NCBI GenBank assembly: GCA_001750925.1
Contig: MAXH01000246.1
Coordinates: 1-33,053 of the forward strand
Reading direction: 5' to 3'
From: Desulfobulbaceae bacterium S3730MH12
Lineage (GTDB): Bacteria; Desulfobacterota; Desulfobulbia; Desulfobulbales; Desulfocapsaceae
DNA length: 33,053 nt
The first letter of the stretch is position 1. Each line of letters starts with the position of its first letter. A program made the position numbers and the translations under genes. The notes under the pieces are model-generated. The model was not told where the DNA came from. It searched no databases and was given only the letters and a program-made list of their open reading frames with translations. This document shows, one piece after another, positions 1 to 8,227 of this stretch.

Positions 1-18
1 ACGACCCACCATCGACCT

Positions 19-96
19 GTCCCCATCGTCTAGTCAGGTCCAGGACATCGGCCTTTCACGCCGACAACACCGGTTCGAATCCGGTTGGGGACGCCA
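19..96 (+). tRNA. tRNA-Glu (anticodon TTC)
   Basis: A full cloverleaf can be drawn: a 7-bp acceptor stem (GTCCCCA with TGGGGAC), a D arm, an anticodon stem TCGGC/GCCGA around the loop CTTTCAC (anticodon TTC), and a T arm with GGTTCGAAT. The mature body is 19-93 and the CCA at 94-96 is encoded. A perfect hairpin terminator follows within 10 bases. Any promoter lies off the left edge or in the first 18 bases. Confidence 0.96.
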
Positions 97-101
97 GACA
101 A

Positions 102-146
102 CAAAAGCACTTAACGGGATAATACCCGTTAAGTGCTTTTGTCTTT
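102..146 (+). terminator. Perfect hairpin terminator after tRNA-Glu, probably bidirectional
   Basis: The arms 102-118 and 125-141 are exact reverse complements (17 bp) around the 6-base loop ATAATA. The right arm ends in TTTTG followed by TCTTTC. Read on the minus strand the hairpin also ends in a T-rich stretch, so it could stop nadB transcripts coming from the right as well as the tRNA transcript. Confidence 0.85.
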
Positions 147-212
147 CTACCCACGAGCCAATACGCTGTTATTTCATATAGTTACGAAACACCTCTCGCC
201 CAAACGACCGCC

Positions 213-1838
213 CTACCGAACAATCCTCCCTTCAGGAGTGTTTATTTTGTCCTTGTAAAATACATTCCATTTTTTTTGCTCTTTATCCTTTGATGGATAA
301 TCAAGGATATAATGCAAGCCCCTCGATTCTTCCCTTTTGAGGCTGGCTTCAATAATTAAAGAAGCAACCAGCGTTATATTACTTAGCTCCAACATGTTGG
401 GTGTTATTCTATAGGTTTCTAATATGTCCTCTATTTCGCCCTTCAATACCCCAATTTTCTGCTTGGCGATCTCAAGTCTCGATTTTTTGCGCACAATACC
501 AACGTAATCCCACATTATCCTTCTAATAACATCCCAGTTGTGATTTACAACAATCTCTTCATCCAATGCTTCCCCCCTGCCCTTCTGCCACTTTTCACTT
601 TCACTTTGCTTTATTAACTTCATGTCTCCCCAGTTTTCTTTACAGTAACAGTATGCGTTCTCAGCAAACACCAATGCTTCAAGCAGAGAGTTACTTGCCA
701 ATCTGTTACCACCGTGCAGACCAGTACAAGCAGTCTCACCTAAGGTGAACAAATTTTCTACACAGGTTTTACCGAACTGGTCTGTTAAGACTCCCCCGCA
801 GAGATAGTGCGCTGCAGGAACTACTGGTATAGGATCCTTGGTTATATCTATACCTAGCGATTTGCACCTATGGTAAATGGCAGGAAATCGATTTTTCAAA
901 AAGTTCGAATCGCTATGGGATATATCGAGATAGACGCAGTCAGCACCAGTTTTTTTCAACTCCTGGTCAATCGCTCTTGCAACTTTATCCCTCGTGGCGA
1001 GTTCAAGCCGATCAGGCTCGTACTCCTGCATAAACCTTTCACCTTTTGAATTTATTAAAATTGCACCCTCCCCTCTCACCGCCTCCGAAATGAGGAAATT
1101 TTTTGCATTGAGATGGTAAAGACATGTTGGATGAAACTGGACGAACTCCATATTTGCAACACCAGCTCCTGCACGAAACGCCAATGCAACGCCATCGCCA
1201 GTAGCAATATCCGGATTGCTCGTATAAAGATAAACTTTACCAGCTCCTCCAGTGCAGAGAACACATATTTTTGCTGAAAAAACAACTACTTCCCCAGACA
1301 CCTTAAGCACAAGGGCTCCTGTGCACCTATGTTTTGTTCTTTCTGTTTCAACTTCCAAGACCTTCTCTGTGATCAACTCAGCGCAGGCATGGTTCTCAAA
1401 TACAGTTATATTTTTTTCCTTTCTCACTCTTTCGATCAATGCACTTTCGATTTCTTTTCCAGTCAGATCGTATGCATGAGCGACTCTTCTATCCGAATGT
1501 CCCCCTTCTTTACCTAAGTTCAATGATCCATCTTCATTCTTGATAAAGTTGACACCTATATCCATTAATTCAGTAACTCTTGACGGACCATCCTTCACAA
1601 CCATTCTAACAACATCTTCATCGCACAAACCATCCCCGGATAGCAGTGTGTCACTCACGTGACTTTCAAAATCATCCGACTCCCCCAACACTGCTGCAAC
1701 TCCACCCTGAGCTAAATTAGTTGCAGTATCAACCTGTGCTTTTTTTGTGATGATATTTACTGTCCCCAACTTAGCTGCCTTCAGTGCAAAAGACAAACCT
1801 GCAATACCAGTTCCAACCACCAGAAAATCTGATTTCAT
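213..1838 (-). CDS. nadB: L-aspartate oxidase
   Basis: FAD-dependent L-aspartate oxidase makes iminoaspartate, the first step of de novo NAD synthesis; the product is passed to quinolinate synthase. The 541-residue length fits the family. The N-terminus has the FAD-binding signature GTGIAGLSFA (residues 9-18). Fumarate reductase/succinate dehydrogenase flavoprotein features follow: GGVAAV, EFVQFHPT, a GGVLTD segment and GGNRLASNSLLEA near residue 380. The ATG at 1838 has the Shine-Dalgarno AGGAG 6 bases upstream on the minus strand. In an anaerobe such enzymes can use fumarate instead of oxygen as acceptor (family knowledge). The parS site sits 18-33 bases upstream of the start, so the promoter must overlap or lie beyond it. 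No nadA or nadC is present here. Confidence 0.96.
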   Translation of the reverse strand: MKSDFLVVGTGIAGLSFALKAAKLGTVNIITKKAQVDTATNLAQGGVAAVLGESDDFESHVSDTLLSGDGLCDEDVVRMVVKDGPSRVTELMDIGVNFIKNEDGSLNLGKEGGHSDRRVAHAYDLTGKEIESALIERVRKEKNITVFENHACAELITEKVLEVETERTKHRCTGALVLKVSGEVVVFSAKICVLCTGGAGKVYLYTSNPDIATGDGVALAFRAGAGVANMEFVQFHPTCLYHLNAKNFLISEAVRGEGAILINSKGERFMQEYEPDRLELATRDKVARAIDQELKKTGADCVYLDISHSDSNFLKNRFPAIYHRCKSLGIDITKDPIPVVPAAHYLCGGVLTDQFGKTCVENLFTLGETACTGLHGGNRLASNSLLEALVFAENAYCYCKENWGDMKLIKQSESEKWQKGRGEALDEEIVVNHNWDVIRRIMWDYVGIVRKKSRLEIAKQKIGVLKGEIEDILETYRITPNMLELSNITLVASLIIEASLKREESRGLHYILDYPSKDKEQKKWNVFYKDKINTPEGRIVR

Positions 1839-1855
1839 AAAAACTCCTGAGGAAA

Positions 1856-1871
1856 TGTTTCACGTGAAACA
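1856..1871. promoter_or_regulatory. parS: parS centromere site
   Basis: The sequence TGTTTCACGTGAAACA is a perfect 16-bp palindrome and matches the widely conserved chromosomal parS consensus without mismatch. It lies about 570 bp from parA and 1.35 kb from parB, as expected for a parABS locus. ParB should load here and spread. It is the only full match I found in the window, and it sits directly upstream of nadB's ribosome-binding site. Confidence 0.95.
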
Positions 1872-2441
1872 CGCGGATAGGTCTGTTTCAACTCCAATCC
1901 TAATCTGATCTTTTGTTAAAGCGCAAGAACTTGTTTATCATGGATGTTTATATGAAACTTACACCTCTATTTATATTCAATGAAAGGTAATATTGGAATG
2001 CTAAAAAAAGATTTTGGATCAAAAAACAACTCCTCCCCCTCAGCTATTCATTATTTCCCTTAAATAATGCTCACAAAATCATTTGTATGAAAGTACATAG
2101 CCTAGGAACAGTAAATTTAAAATTTAATCCCCGTTCCAGGACTAATTTCAAGGCTGAATTTCAAATAAACTGGGCCATTATTAATAATAATACCTGCATG
2201 TACGTTTTTTAGAGATTTTAAAATGTTTTTTATGTACTTTGTGGTCGCTATCTCGAAAATTGATGATTTAATATCTCTATTGCTGTTTCCGCGAACGATG
2301 CAAACAGGCTGGTATTGATGTTGAGTATTGTATTAAAAAATGGTGGCTGAATTGCTATCAACCCTTTTGGACTGAGGTAAAAATGGCAACATATAGTAAA
2401 ACCTGCTGTTGGTTATATTTCATAACAAAGGAAAGCAGATA
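1872..2441. other. AT-rich gap between parS/nadB and parA, no gene seen
   Basis: About 570 bases without a convincing reading frame. It is A/T-rich, with runs such as AAATTTAAAATTT near 2116-2128. It should hold the promoters of nadB (minus) and parAB (plus), but I could not pick clear -35/-10 pairs. No second parS and no consensus DnaA box (TTATCCACA or its complement) was found. Confidence 0.5.
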
Positions 2442-3215
2442 ATGGCTAGGCTTGGAAAAATTATTGCTGTTGCGAACCAAAAAGGAGGTGTCGGCAAGAC
2501 AACTACATCTATAAATCTTGCTGCCGCCTTAGCTAGAAAGCGAAAAAAAATTCTTCTTGTCGATTCAGACCCCCAGGGTAACGCAACGAGCGGGGTAGGG
2601 GTGAATACGATGAACCACAAGAATAACCACCTCTACCATATGTACACAGACAGGGTGTCTGATCCTGAAGTCATCAAGACCGATGTAAAGAACCTCTCCC
2701 TGATACCCTCAAACATAGACCTGGTTGCGGCTGAACTAGAGCTTATTTCGCTGGAGAGGAGAGAATATAAATTACAAACTATTTTGCAGCAGTTTAGAGA
2801 TCAGTACGATTTTATAATCATTGACTGCCCACCGTCCCTAGGGCTTCTAACCTTAAATGCCCTAACTTCGGCATCATCAGTACTGATACCTATGCAGTGC
2901 GAGTACTTTGCCATGGAGGGGTTGGCCAGGCTCATAAACAGTGTTCGATCTGTAAAAAAATCTTTTAACAGTGATCTGTATATCGAAGGGTTGGTGCTGA
3001 CTATGTTTGATAAAAGAAATAGACTTACACACCAGGTGGCTGCTGAAATCAAGAAACATTTCAGGGATCAACTTTTTAAAACATCAATTCCCAGGAATGT
3101 TCGCTTAAGTGAATGTCCGAGTCATGGCCAGACAATTATTGATTATGACATTAAATCGACGGGGGCAGCATCCTATATAAAACTTTCCTCGGAATTTTTA
3201 AAAAGGCAAGGGTAA
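2442..3215 (+). CDS. parA: Chromosome-partitioning ATPase ParA (Soj)
   Basis: ParA-family ATPase that binds DNA non-specifically and moves ParB-parS complexes apart during chromosome segregation. The deviant Walker A motif KGGVGKTT lies at residues 14-21, and the second ATPase motif (DSDPQGNATS, 41-50) and IIIDCPPSLGLL are intact. The start is placed at the ATG at 2442, preceded by AAAGGA at a good distance; an in-frame TTG at 2409 would add 11 residues that do not look like ParA. The resulting 257 residues match the usual chromosomal Soj/ParA size. parB follows after a 6-base gap, and a perfect parS lies upstream, so this is the chromosomal partition system rather than a plasmid one. Confidence 0.96.
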   Translation: MARLGKIIAVANQKGGVGKTTTSINLAAALARKRKKILLVDSDPQGNATSGVGVNTMNHKNNHLYHMYTDRVSDPEVIKTDVKNLSLIPSNIDLVAAELELISLERREYKLQTILQQFRDQYDFIIIDCPPSLGLLTLNALTSASSVLIPMQCEYFAMEGLARLINSVRSVKKSFNSDLYIEGLVLTMFDKRNRLTHQVAAEIKKHFRDQLFKTSIPRNVRLSECPSHGQTIIDYDIKSTGAASYIKLSSEFLKRQG

Positions 3216-3221
3216 TTACAT

Positions 3222-4088
3222 ATGGCGAAAAAAACCGGCTTAGGGCAGGGCGTAGGGCTCCTTTTCGGAGATGAAGAAGAGAAATATTTTAAATGTGATA
3301 TCGGCTCAATTACCCCAAATAAACATCAACCGCGAGTCCATTTCAAGAAAGAAGATTTGAACGGCTTAGCTGATTCTATAAAAGAAAATGGGGTAATTCA
3401 ACCTCTTATAGTCACTCATACGGATACCAACGGTACATATGAATTGGTAGCCGGGGAGAGACGCCTCAGAGCATCTAAGCTTGCAGGCCTTACTCAAGTC
3501 CCGGTAGTAATCAAAGATATAGAGAATAATGATTCCTTACTGGAACTTGCACTTATTGAGAACGTGCAGCGCACAGACTTAAATCCAATTGAGGAAGCTC
3601 AAGCCTACAGAAACCTGATTGATAAGTTTTCTTACACCCAGGAAGAAGCCGCAAAAAAGGTGGGGAAACAGCGACCAACAGTAACTAACCTGTTGAGATT
3701 ACTCAAACTTCCAGTACAGATCCAGGGGGATATAATAAGTGGTGCATTAACCGAGGGGCACGGTAGAGCTCTCATCAAACTCATTGATGATCCCCTTAAA
3801 ATGCAGGAACTCAGGAACACGGTAGTAAAGAATGGTTTGTCAGTTCGCCAGACCGAGAAGATGATCAGAAAATTAACTACAGCACGTAATTCAATCAACA
3901 AGACACAACGTTCAGTTGATATAGAGGAGATTCCCGAGTCCTACAAAAAAGCACTGACAACTCAACTAACCAACAGACTAAACTCAAAAGTTACTATAAA
4001 CCAAAATGGCAATAGAGGTAAAATTGAGGTAGAGTACTATTCACTTGATGACCTGGAAAGACTCATCAGTATTTTAGTACAATCGTGA
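3222..4088 (+). CDS. parB: Chromosome-partitioning protein ParB (Spo0J)
   Basis: ParB is the CTP-dependent clamp that loads on parS and recruits ParA and condensin. The N-terminal ParB/Srx domain is visible with GVIQPLIV (57-64) and the CTP-binding signature GERRLRA (78-84). A helix-turn-helix region follows (EEAAKKVGKQRPTVTNLLRL, about 143-162), then a C-terminal dimerisation domain ending in YYSLDDLERLISIL. The 288 residues are typical. It begins 6 bases after parA stops and its ribosome-binding purines lie inside the parA end, so the two are co-transcribed. A perfect parS lies 1.35 kb upstream. Confidence 0.96.
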   Translation: MAKKTGLGQGVGLLFGDEEEKYFKCDIGSITPNKHQPRVHFKKEDLNGLADSIKENGVIQPLIVTHTDTNGTYELVAGERRLRASKLAGLTQVPVVIKDIENNDSLLELALIENVQRTDLNPIEEAQAYRNLIDKFSYTQEEAAKKVGKQRPTVTNLLRLLKLPVQIQGDIISGALTEGHGRALIKLIDDPLKMQELRNTVVKNGLSVRQTEKMIRKLTTARNSINKTQRSVDIEEIPESYKKALTTQLTNRLNSKVTINQNGNRGKIEVEYYSLDDLERLISILVQS

Positions 4089-4209
4089 TTTATCAATTTT
4101 CAAGATAGACTTTCGTATAGGGTTTTGAGCCTTTTGTCCAGGCGAAGCTTTACCAAAACACTATCACCATTTCAGATCAAAAAGTATTTCAGCTATTTAT
4201 TGAACAATT

Positions 4210-4698
4210 ATGAAAAATACTCCTTTCAGAATAAGTTTACGTTTCCATGGCCTTCTGCTAATTATGCTTTTTTCTTTTGTATTTTCACTACCTTACATGG
4301 CTATGGCGGAAATGTTAAGCGTTAACGGGGACAAGGTAAACCTGCGAAGCGGGCCTGGTAAAAAGTATAATGTTAAGTGGGAGTATGGAGACGGCTTGCC
4401 ACTGCAGGTTTTAAAGAAAAAAGGGAAGTGGGTTAAGGTAAAGGATTTTGAAGGTGATTCAGGGTGGATATATCGCAAACTATTGCTCAGTAAACCTCAT
4501 ATGATAGTCAAAGCGAACCGCAATACAGATCAAAAGATTAATATCCGAAAAGAACCGGGAACCGGGAAAAAGATTGTTGGAAAAGCCTATTACGGGGTCG
4601 TTTTTTCAACTATCGAACAAAAATCTGGCTGGGTCAAGGTTAAACATGAGTCAGGTCTGGAGGGTTGGATCAAGCGAAGTCTTTTATGGGGATATTGA
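4210..4698 (+). CDS. Secreted protein with two bacterial SH3 domains
   Basis: A 162-residue protein with a signal peptide: a basic N-terminus, a hydrophobic stretch at about 14-30 and a likely cleavage after AMA (31-33). The mature part is two tandem SH3_3-type repeats. The first carries VNLRSGPG (43-50) and ends in SGWIYRKLL; the second carries NIRKEPG (111-117) and ends in EGWIKRSLL. Such domains usually bind peptidoglycan stem peptides or mediate contacts in the periplasm, so a cell-envelope role is likely, but no catalytic domain is present and the exact job is unknown. It lies 121 bases after parB, without a clear terminator between, and a strong hairpin terminator follows it. Confidence 0.85.
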   Translation: MKNTPFRISLRFHGLLLIMLFSFVFSLPYMAMAEMLSVNGDKVNLRSGPGKKYNVKWEYGDGLPLQVLKKKGKWVKVKDFEGDSGWIYRKLLLSKPHMIVKANRNTDQKINIRKEPGTGKKIVGKAYYGVVFSTIEQKSGWVKVKHESGLEGWIKRSLLWGY

Positions 4699-4776
4699 AA
4701 AAACCTTAAGTACGCCTACAATCATACGTCACACATTAATTTATAATTTTTTCCGTTTACACGACTCATAAAAAAG

Positions 4777-4815
4777 AAAAGGGCAGATATTCTAAACAAT
4801 ATCTGCCCTTTTTAT
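4777..4815. terminator. Bidirectional hairpin terminator
   Basis: The arms 4777-4791 and 4798-4812 are exact complements (15 bp, GC core GGGCAG) around the loop CTAAAC. A T-run follows on the plus strand, and A-runs on the left give a T-run on the minus strand. It sits between the SH3 gene (plus) and the 3' end of tRNA-Ser (minus), and so serves both. Confidence 0.88.
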
Positions 4816-4820
4816 CTTTG

Positions 4821-4912
<92 letters not shown>

Positions 4913-5034
4913 TAACTCCACAAAATCTACATAGCACTTTTCCTGGATACAAATGCCTCGTAATCACAAACGACCAGCTAGAACTAAAATATATCCAGTA
5001 TTTTTGTCACCTTAACGTGATTCATAAAATTGAG

Positions 5035-5120
5035 TGGCGGAGGAAGTAGGATTCGAACCCACGGTACTTTCGTACAACGGTTTTCAAGACCGCCGCCTTA
5101 AACCACTCGGCCATTCCTCC
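5035..5120 (-). tRNA. tRNA-Ser (anticodon TGA)
   Basis: The minus strand gives GGAGGAATGGCCGAGTGG at the 5' end and a matching acceptor arm ending CCTCC-G-CCA. The anticodon loop CTTGAAA gives TGA, which reads UCN serine codons. A long variable arm (GTACGAAAGTAC) marks a class II serine tRNA. It probably has its own promoter just upstream (5130-5158). Confidence 0.95.
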
Positions 5121-5129
5121 GAAGTGGTC

Positions 5130-5158
5130 TACTTACCATTAGAAATAAAGATTGTCAA
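5130..5158 (-). promoter_or_regulatory. Possible sigma-70 promoter for tRNA-Ser(TGA)
   Basis: On the minus strand a consensus -35 TTGACA (5153-5158) is followed after 17 bases by TAAGTA (5130-5135), a weak -10. The predicted start falls about three bases before the tRNA 5' end, which is the right geometry. The poor -10 keeps this tentative. Confidence 0.4.
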
Positions 5159-5295
5159 CAATATGAGAAGTCAGTGGGTAAAGTTTTCCAGCACCGCACA
5201 AATTTGTAATAATATTTCGATTAACCGTTATTTTTTTGTTATACTCTGCCTAGCCAAAAGGCTGTTAATCTCTTAATCCAACTTTTCTTGCAATA

Positions 5296-6849
5296 ATGTC
5301 ATACAAAAGTAATATTACTACACAACTGGAAGACCTGACGGCACTTTATACCATTACCAGGCAGTTGGCCTCTTCCCTGGAATTAAGTGACTGTCTCAAG
5401 AAAACCATGCAAGTTCTTGCTGAAATGAAGGGGATGGAAAATGGCACAGTTTCAATCGTCAACCCCCTAACAGGAAGGTTGGAAATTGAGGTCGCCCACG
5501 GCATATCGGCAGAAGGTCGTAAACGTGGAAAATATCGTATAGGGGAGGGTGTCACCGGTAGAGTGGTTGCCACCGGCGAACCTATAATAGTACCCCATAT
5601 CGCCGAGGAACCACTCTTTTTAAACAAAACACGGGCTCGTGGAAACCTGGCAGAACAAAAGAGATCTTTTCTATGTGTCCCGGTAAAAGGTGGTCACAAC
5701 ATAATAGGCGCTTTGAGTGTTGACAGGATATATCCCGATGGTATCACAGAACAGGCTAATATCGATTTACAATTTCTTACAATACTGAGTACAATTATTG
5801 CTCAAACTGTTGTTCGGGTACAAAAGGTAAATAGAGAAACAGAGGAACTTTTTACAGAAAATTTAAAGTTAAAAAGGGAACTGTCGGAAAAAAACAAGAT
5901 CAATGACATCATAGGTAATTCTGTGAAAATGCAGAATGTTTATGAAATGATCGACCGGGTTGTCGATTCAAACGCAACAGTACTTCTGAGGGGCGAATCA
6001 GGTACCGGGAAAACCCTTGTAGCAAAGGCCTTGCACTATAACGGCAAAAGAAAAGAAAATCCTTTTGTAGTTGTTAACTGCTCTGCACTTCCGGAGACAC
6101 TCCTTGAAAGTGAACTGTTTGGTCATGAAAAAGGTTCTTTTACGGGAGCTATTGAACAGAAAATCGGTAGATTTGAACAGGCTGAAGGTGGCACTCTTTT
6201 TCTAGACGAAATAGGTGAGATCAGCAATTCAGTACAGGTCAAACTACTCGGTGTGGTTCAGGAGCGAGCCTTCCAGCGACTTGGTTCAACAAGGCAGGTC
6301 ACCTGTGATGTCCGCCTCGTTGCCGCGACTAATCGTGACCTTGAGAAGGCCGTTAGCGATGGAAATTTCCGTGAAGATCTCTACTACCGACTAAATGTCT
6401 TCCCGGTTTATCTGCCCCCTTTACGTGAACGCAGAACTGATATCCTCCTCCTGGCGGAGTTCTTTCTGGATAAATATACGAATGAAAATAAAAAGGAAAT
6501 AGGACGGATTTCAACCTCAGCAATTGATATGCTTATACAGTATCACTGGCCGGGAAATGTGAGAGAGCTTCAAAATTGTATGGAACGAGCTGTTTTAATC
6601 TGTGATGATAACTCGATAAAAGGCATTCACCTTCCTCCGTCTTTGCAAACTGCTGAGTCAACTGGCAAGGAAAAACCACTTTCATTGGCCGTTGCGGTTG
6701 AAAATTTTGAAAAAGAGCTCATAATTGAAGGGTTAAAACGAAACAATGGAAACCAGACCAGAACGGCCAAAGATCTTGACACCAGTTTACGGATTATAAA
6801 CTACAAGATCCACCAGTATAAAATAGACCCTAAAAAATATAAAATTTAG
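5296..6849 (+). CDS. NifA-like sigma-54-dependent transcriptional activator
   Basis: A 517-residue bacterial enhancer-binding protein that opens sigma-54 promoters using ATP. Order of domains: GAF sensor (about 15-175), short coiled linker (180-203), AAA+ domain with Walker A GESGTGKT (233-240), the sigma-54 contact loop GSFTGA (280-285) and Walker B LFLDEIGE (301-308), then a Fis-type helix-turn-helix at about 485-512. The GAF-AAA-Fis layout and the C-terminal pattern ending in YKI resemble NifA, the nitrogenase gene activator. No nif gene is in the window, so its targets are unknown. Cys428 and Cys436 lie at the end of the AAA+ domain, where some NifA proteins carry oxygen-sensing cysteines; whether they have that role is speculation. 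It stands alone after the tRNA-Ser genes. Confidence 0.85.
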   Translation: MSYKSNITTQLEDLTALYTITRQLASSLELSDCLKKTMQVLAEMKGMENGTVSIVNPLTGRLEIEVAHGISAEGRKRGKYRIGEGVTGRVVATGEPIIVPHIAEEPLFLNKTRARGNLAEQKRSFLCVPVKGGHNIIGALSVDRIYPDGITEQANIDLQFLTILSTIIAQTVVRVQKVNRETEELFTENLKLKRELSEKNKINDIIGNSVKMQNVYEMIDRVVDSNATVLLRGESGTGKTLVAKALHYNGKRKENPFVVVNCSALPETLLESELFGHEKGSFTGAIEQKIGRFEQAEGGTLFLDEIGEISNSVQVKLLGVVQERAFQRLGSTRQVTCDVRLVAATNRDLEKAVSDGNFREDLYYRLNVFPVYLPPLRERRTDILLLAEFFLDKYTNENKKEIGRISTSAIDMLIQYHWPGNVRELQNCMERAVLICDDNSIKGIHLPPSLQTAESTGKEKPLSLAVAVENFEKELIIEGLKRNNGNQTRTAKDLDTSLRIINYKIHQYKIDPKKYKI

Positions 6850-6901
6850 TGCCTTACTCCATAAAAGCTGTAATAAATAACAAGAAAATCTAACGTGCTA
6901 T

Positions 6902-6983
6902 TAAGTGCAACTGGTTAATACCAGCTTCAAGGCACTTATCCAATGTAACTAAAAAGTTTTCCGACTTGTCGGGTTAGTGCCTT
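6902..6983 (+). promoter_or_regulatory. Structured leader upstream of queH
   Basis: TAAGTGC (6902-6908) pairs with GCACTTA (6932-6938) around an inner hairpin CTGGT/ACCAG (6911-6915 and 6920-6924). AAGGCAC (6929-6935) can instead pair with GTGCCTT (6977-6983), 8 bases before the queH start. The two pairings share bases and exclude each other. No T-run follows, so it is not a plain terminator. I could not fit a known riboswitch class. Confidence 0.35.
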
Positions 6984-6991
6984 AAACACAA

Positions 6992-7546
6992 ATGAACCTT
7001 CTTCTTCATATCTGTTGCGGCCCCTGTGCCATCTTTCCCATCAGCAGCCTGCAACAAAAGGGTGTTTCTTTAAGCGGTTATTTTTATAACCCAAACATCC
7101 ACCCCTATAAGGAATTCAGACGTAGGCTTCGCACCGCTGACGAATACTCAAAAGAGATCGGAATACCGATGTTTTTAGATAAAAATTATGGTCTTATCGG
7201 CTTTCTCAGGAATGTTGTAAATAACGAGGACAACCGATGTTCTTACTGCTACCGGGATCGACTTGAGAAAACAGCCCAAAAGGCAAAAAAAGAAGGTTTT
7301 GAATCCTTCTCAACAACACTTCTTTATAGTAAATATCAGAATCACCGGGAGATAAGATCTGTCTGTGAAGAACTCTCAAAACAGTATTCTCTCCATTTTT
7401 ACTATGAAGATTTCAGAGCGGGGTGGCAAGCAGCCATCGATGAATCGAGAGAACGTAATATGTACAGACAACCTTACTGCGGCTGCATTTACAGTGAGCA
7501 GGAAAGGTATGATAAAAAATTCAGAAAAAATAGGCAGAAAAAATGA
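6992..7546 (+). CDS. queH: Epoxyqueuosine reductase QueH
   Basis: QueH (formerly DUF208) carries out the last step of queuosine synthesis, reducing epoxyqueuosine in tRNA wobble position 34; it replaces the cobalamin-dependent QueG. The 184-residue protein shows the family cysteines: HICCGPC at 6-12 (Cys8, Cys9, Cys12), RCSYC at 82-86 and YCGC at 162-165, which hold an iron-sulfur cluster and an extra iron. The typical phrases YFYNPNIHP and EDFR are present. The start ATG has no clear Shine-Dalgarno; a structured leader precedes it. The stop overlaps the rdgB start by four bases (ATGA), so the two are translated together. Confidence 0.94.
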   Translation: MNLLLHICCGPCAIFPISSLQQKGVSLSGYFYNPNIHPYKEFRRRLRTADEYSKEIGIPMFLDKNYGLIGFLRNVVNNEDNRCSYCYRDRLEKTAQKAKKEGFESFSTTLLYSKYQNHREIRSVCEELSKQYSLHFYYEDFRAGWQAAIDESRERNMYRQPYCGCIYSEQERYDKKFRKNRQKK

Positions 7547-8226
7547 TTCAAATGCTTGTTATTGCAACTCAAAACAAAAACAAACTTGCTGAATTCAAAG
7601 AAATTTTGAAAGATGTGGCGATAGAGGTGAAATCCCTGGCTGATTTTGGCCCCATTCCGGAACCTGTTGAAGATGGCGATACATTTGATGAAAATGCCTA
7701 TAAAAAAGCCCACCATACAGCCAAGGTGCTTGGACTTCCTGCGATTGCCGACGATTCAGGACTGGTTGTAGATGCCCTTAGAGGATCTCCAGGTGTTCAT
7801 TCTGCCAGGTATGCCGGTGAAAATGCAACAGATGATGAAAACTGCAGGAAACTGCTGCAGGAACTTGAAGTAATGGGGGATGGGAACAGAAAGGCCCACT
7901 TTACCTGTGTCCTGTCAATTGCAGTTCCCTCCGGTCCGGCATTAACCTATGAAGGAAAATGTAATGGGATAATTCTCCGGGAACCAAGAGGGGAGAGTGG
8001 TTTTGGTTACGACCCTCTTTTTTATTTTGAACAGCACAGCAAAACTTTTGCGGAACTCACTATGGAAGAAAAAAATAAGGTGAGCCACAGAGGGAAAGCA
8101 CTAAAAGAAGTTAAATCCGAAATAAATATGATTGCCAAGTGGCTGAAGCAAAGACTTGCTGAAGAAAAACCAGCTAAACCCGACCATGATCACTTCAAGG
8201 ATAATGACTGGTCTGAAGAAGTGTAA
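7543..8226 (+). CDS. rdgB: XTP/dITP diphosphatase (RdgB/HAM1 family)
   Basis: House-cleaning enzyme that hydrolyses dITP, XTP and ITP to monophosphates, keeping deaminated purines out of DNA and RNA. The signature IATQNKNKLAEF near the N-terminus, DDSGLVVDAL with SPGVHSARYAG, and the motif SGFGYDPLF are all present, as is SHRGKAL. At 227 residues it is about 25 longer than usual because of an acidic, charged C-terminal tail (KPDHDHFKDNDWSEEV) that lies outside the catalytic fold. It overlaps queH by four bases. The ATG three codons downstream (residue 4) is an equally possible start. It converges on gpsA with one base between the stops. Confidence 0.94.
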   Translation: MIQMLVIATQNKNKLAEFKEILKDVAIEVKSLADFGPIPEPVEDGDTFDENAYKKAHHTAKVLGLPAIADDSGLVVDALRGSPGVHSARYAGENATDDENCRKLLQELEVMGDGNRKAHFTCVLSIAVPSGPALTYEGKCNGIILREPRGESGFGYDPLFYFEQHSKTFAELTMEEKNKVSHRGKALKEVKSEINMIAKWLKQRLAEEKPAKPDHDHFKDNDWSEEV

Positions 8227-8227
8227 A

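Noticed and set aside
2409-2441. Longer ParA start at a TTG
   Set aside because: No good ribosome-binding site and the added residues are not ParA-like; the ATG at 2442 has AAAGGA before it.
1839-2441. Second parS or DnaA boxes near parA
   Set aside because: Only one exact parS was found, and candidate DnaA boxes differ from TTATCCACA at three or more positions.
5034-5276. Plus-strand reading frame starting MAEEVGFEPT
   Set aside because: It is the complement of tRNA-Ser(TGA); this phrase is a well-known false protein produced from tRNA sequence.
6902-6938. preQ1 riboswitch before queH
   Set aside because: The loop is only four bases and the A-rich tail and pseudoknot sequence typical of preQ1-I are absent.
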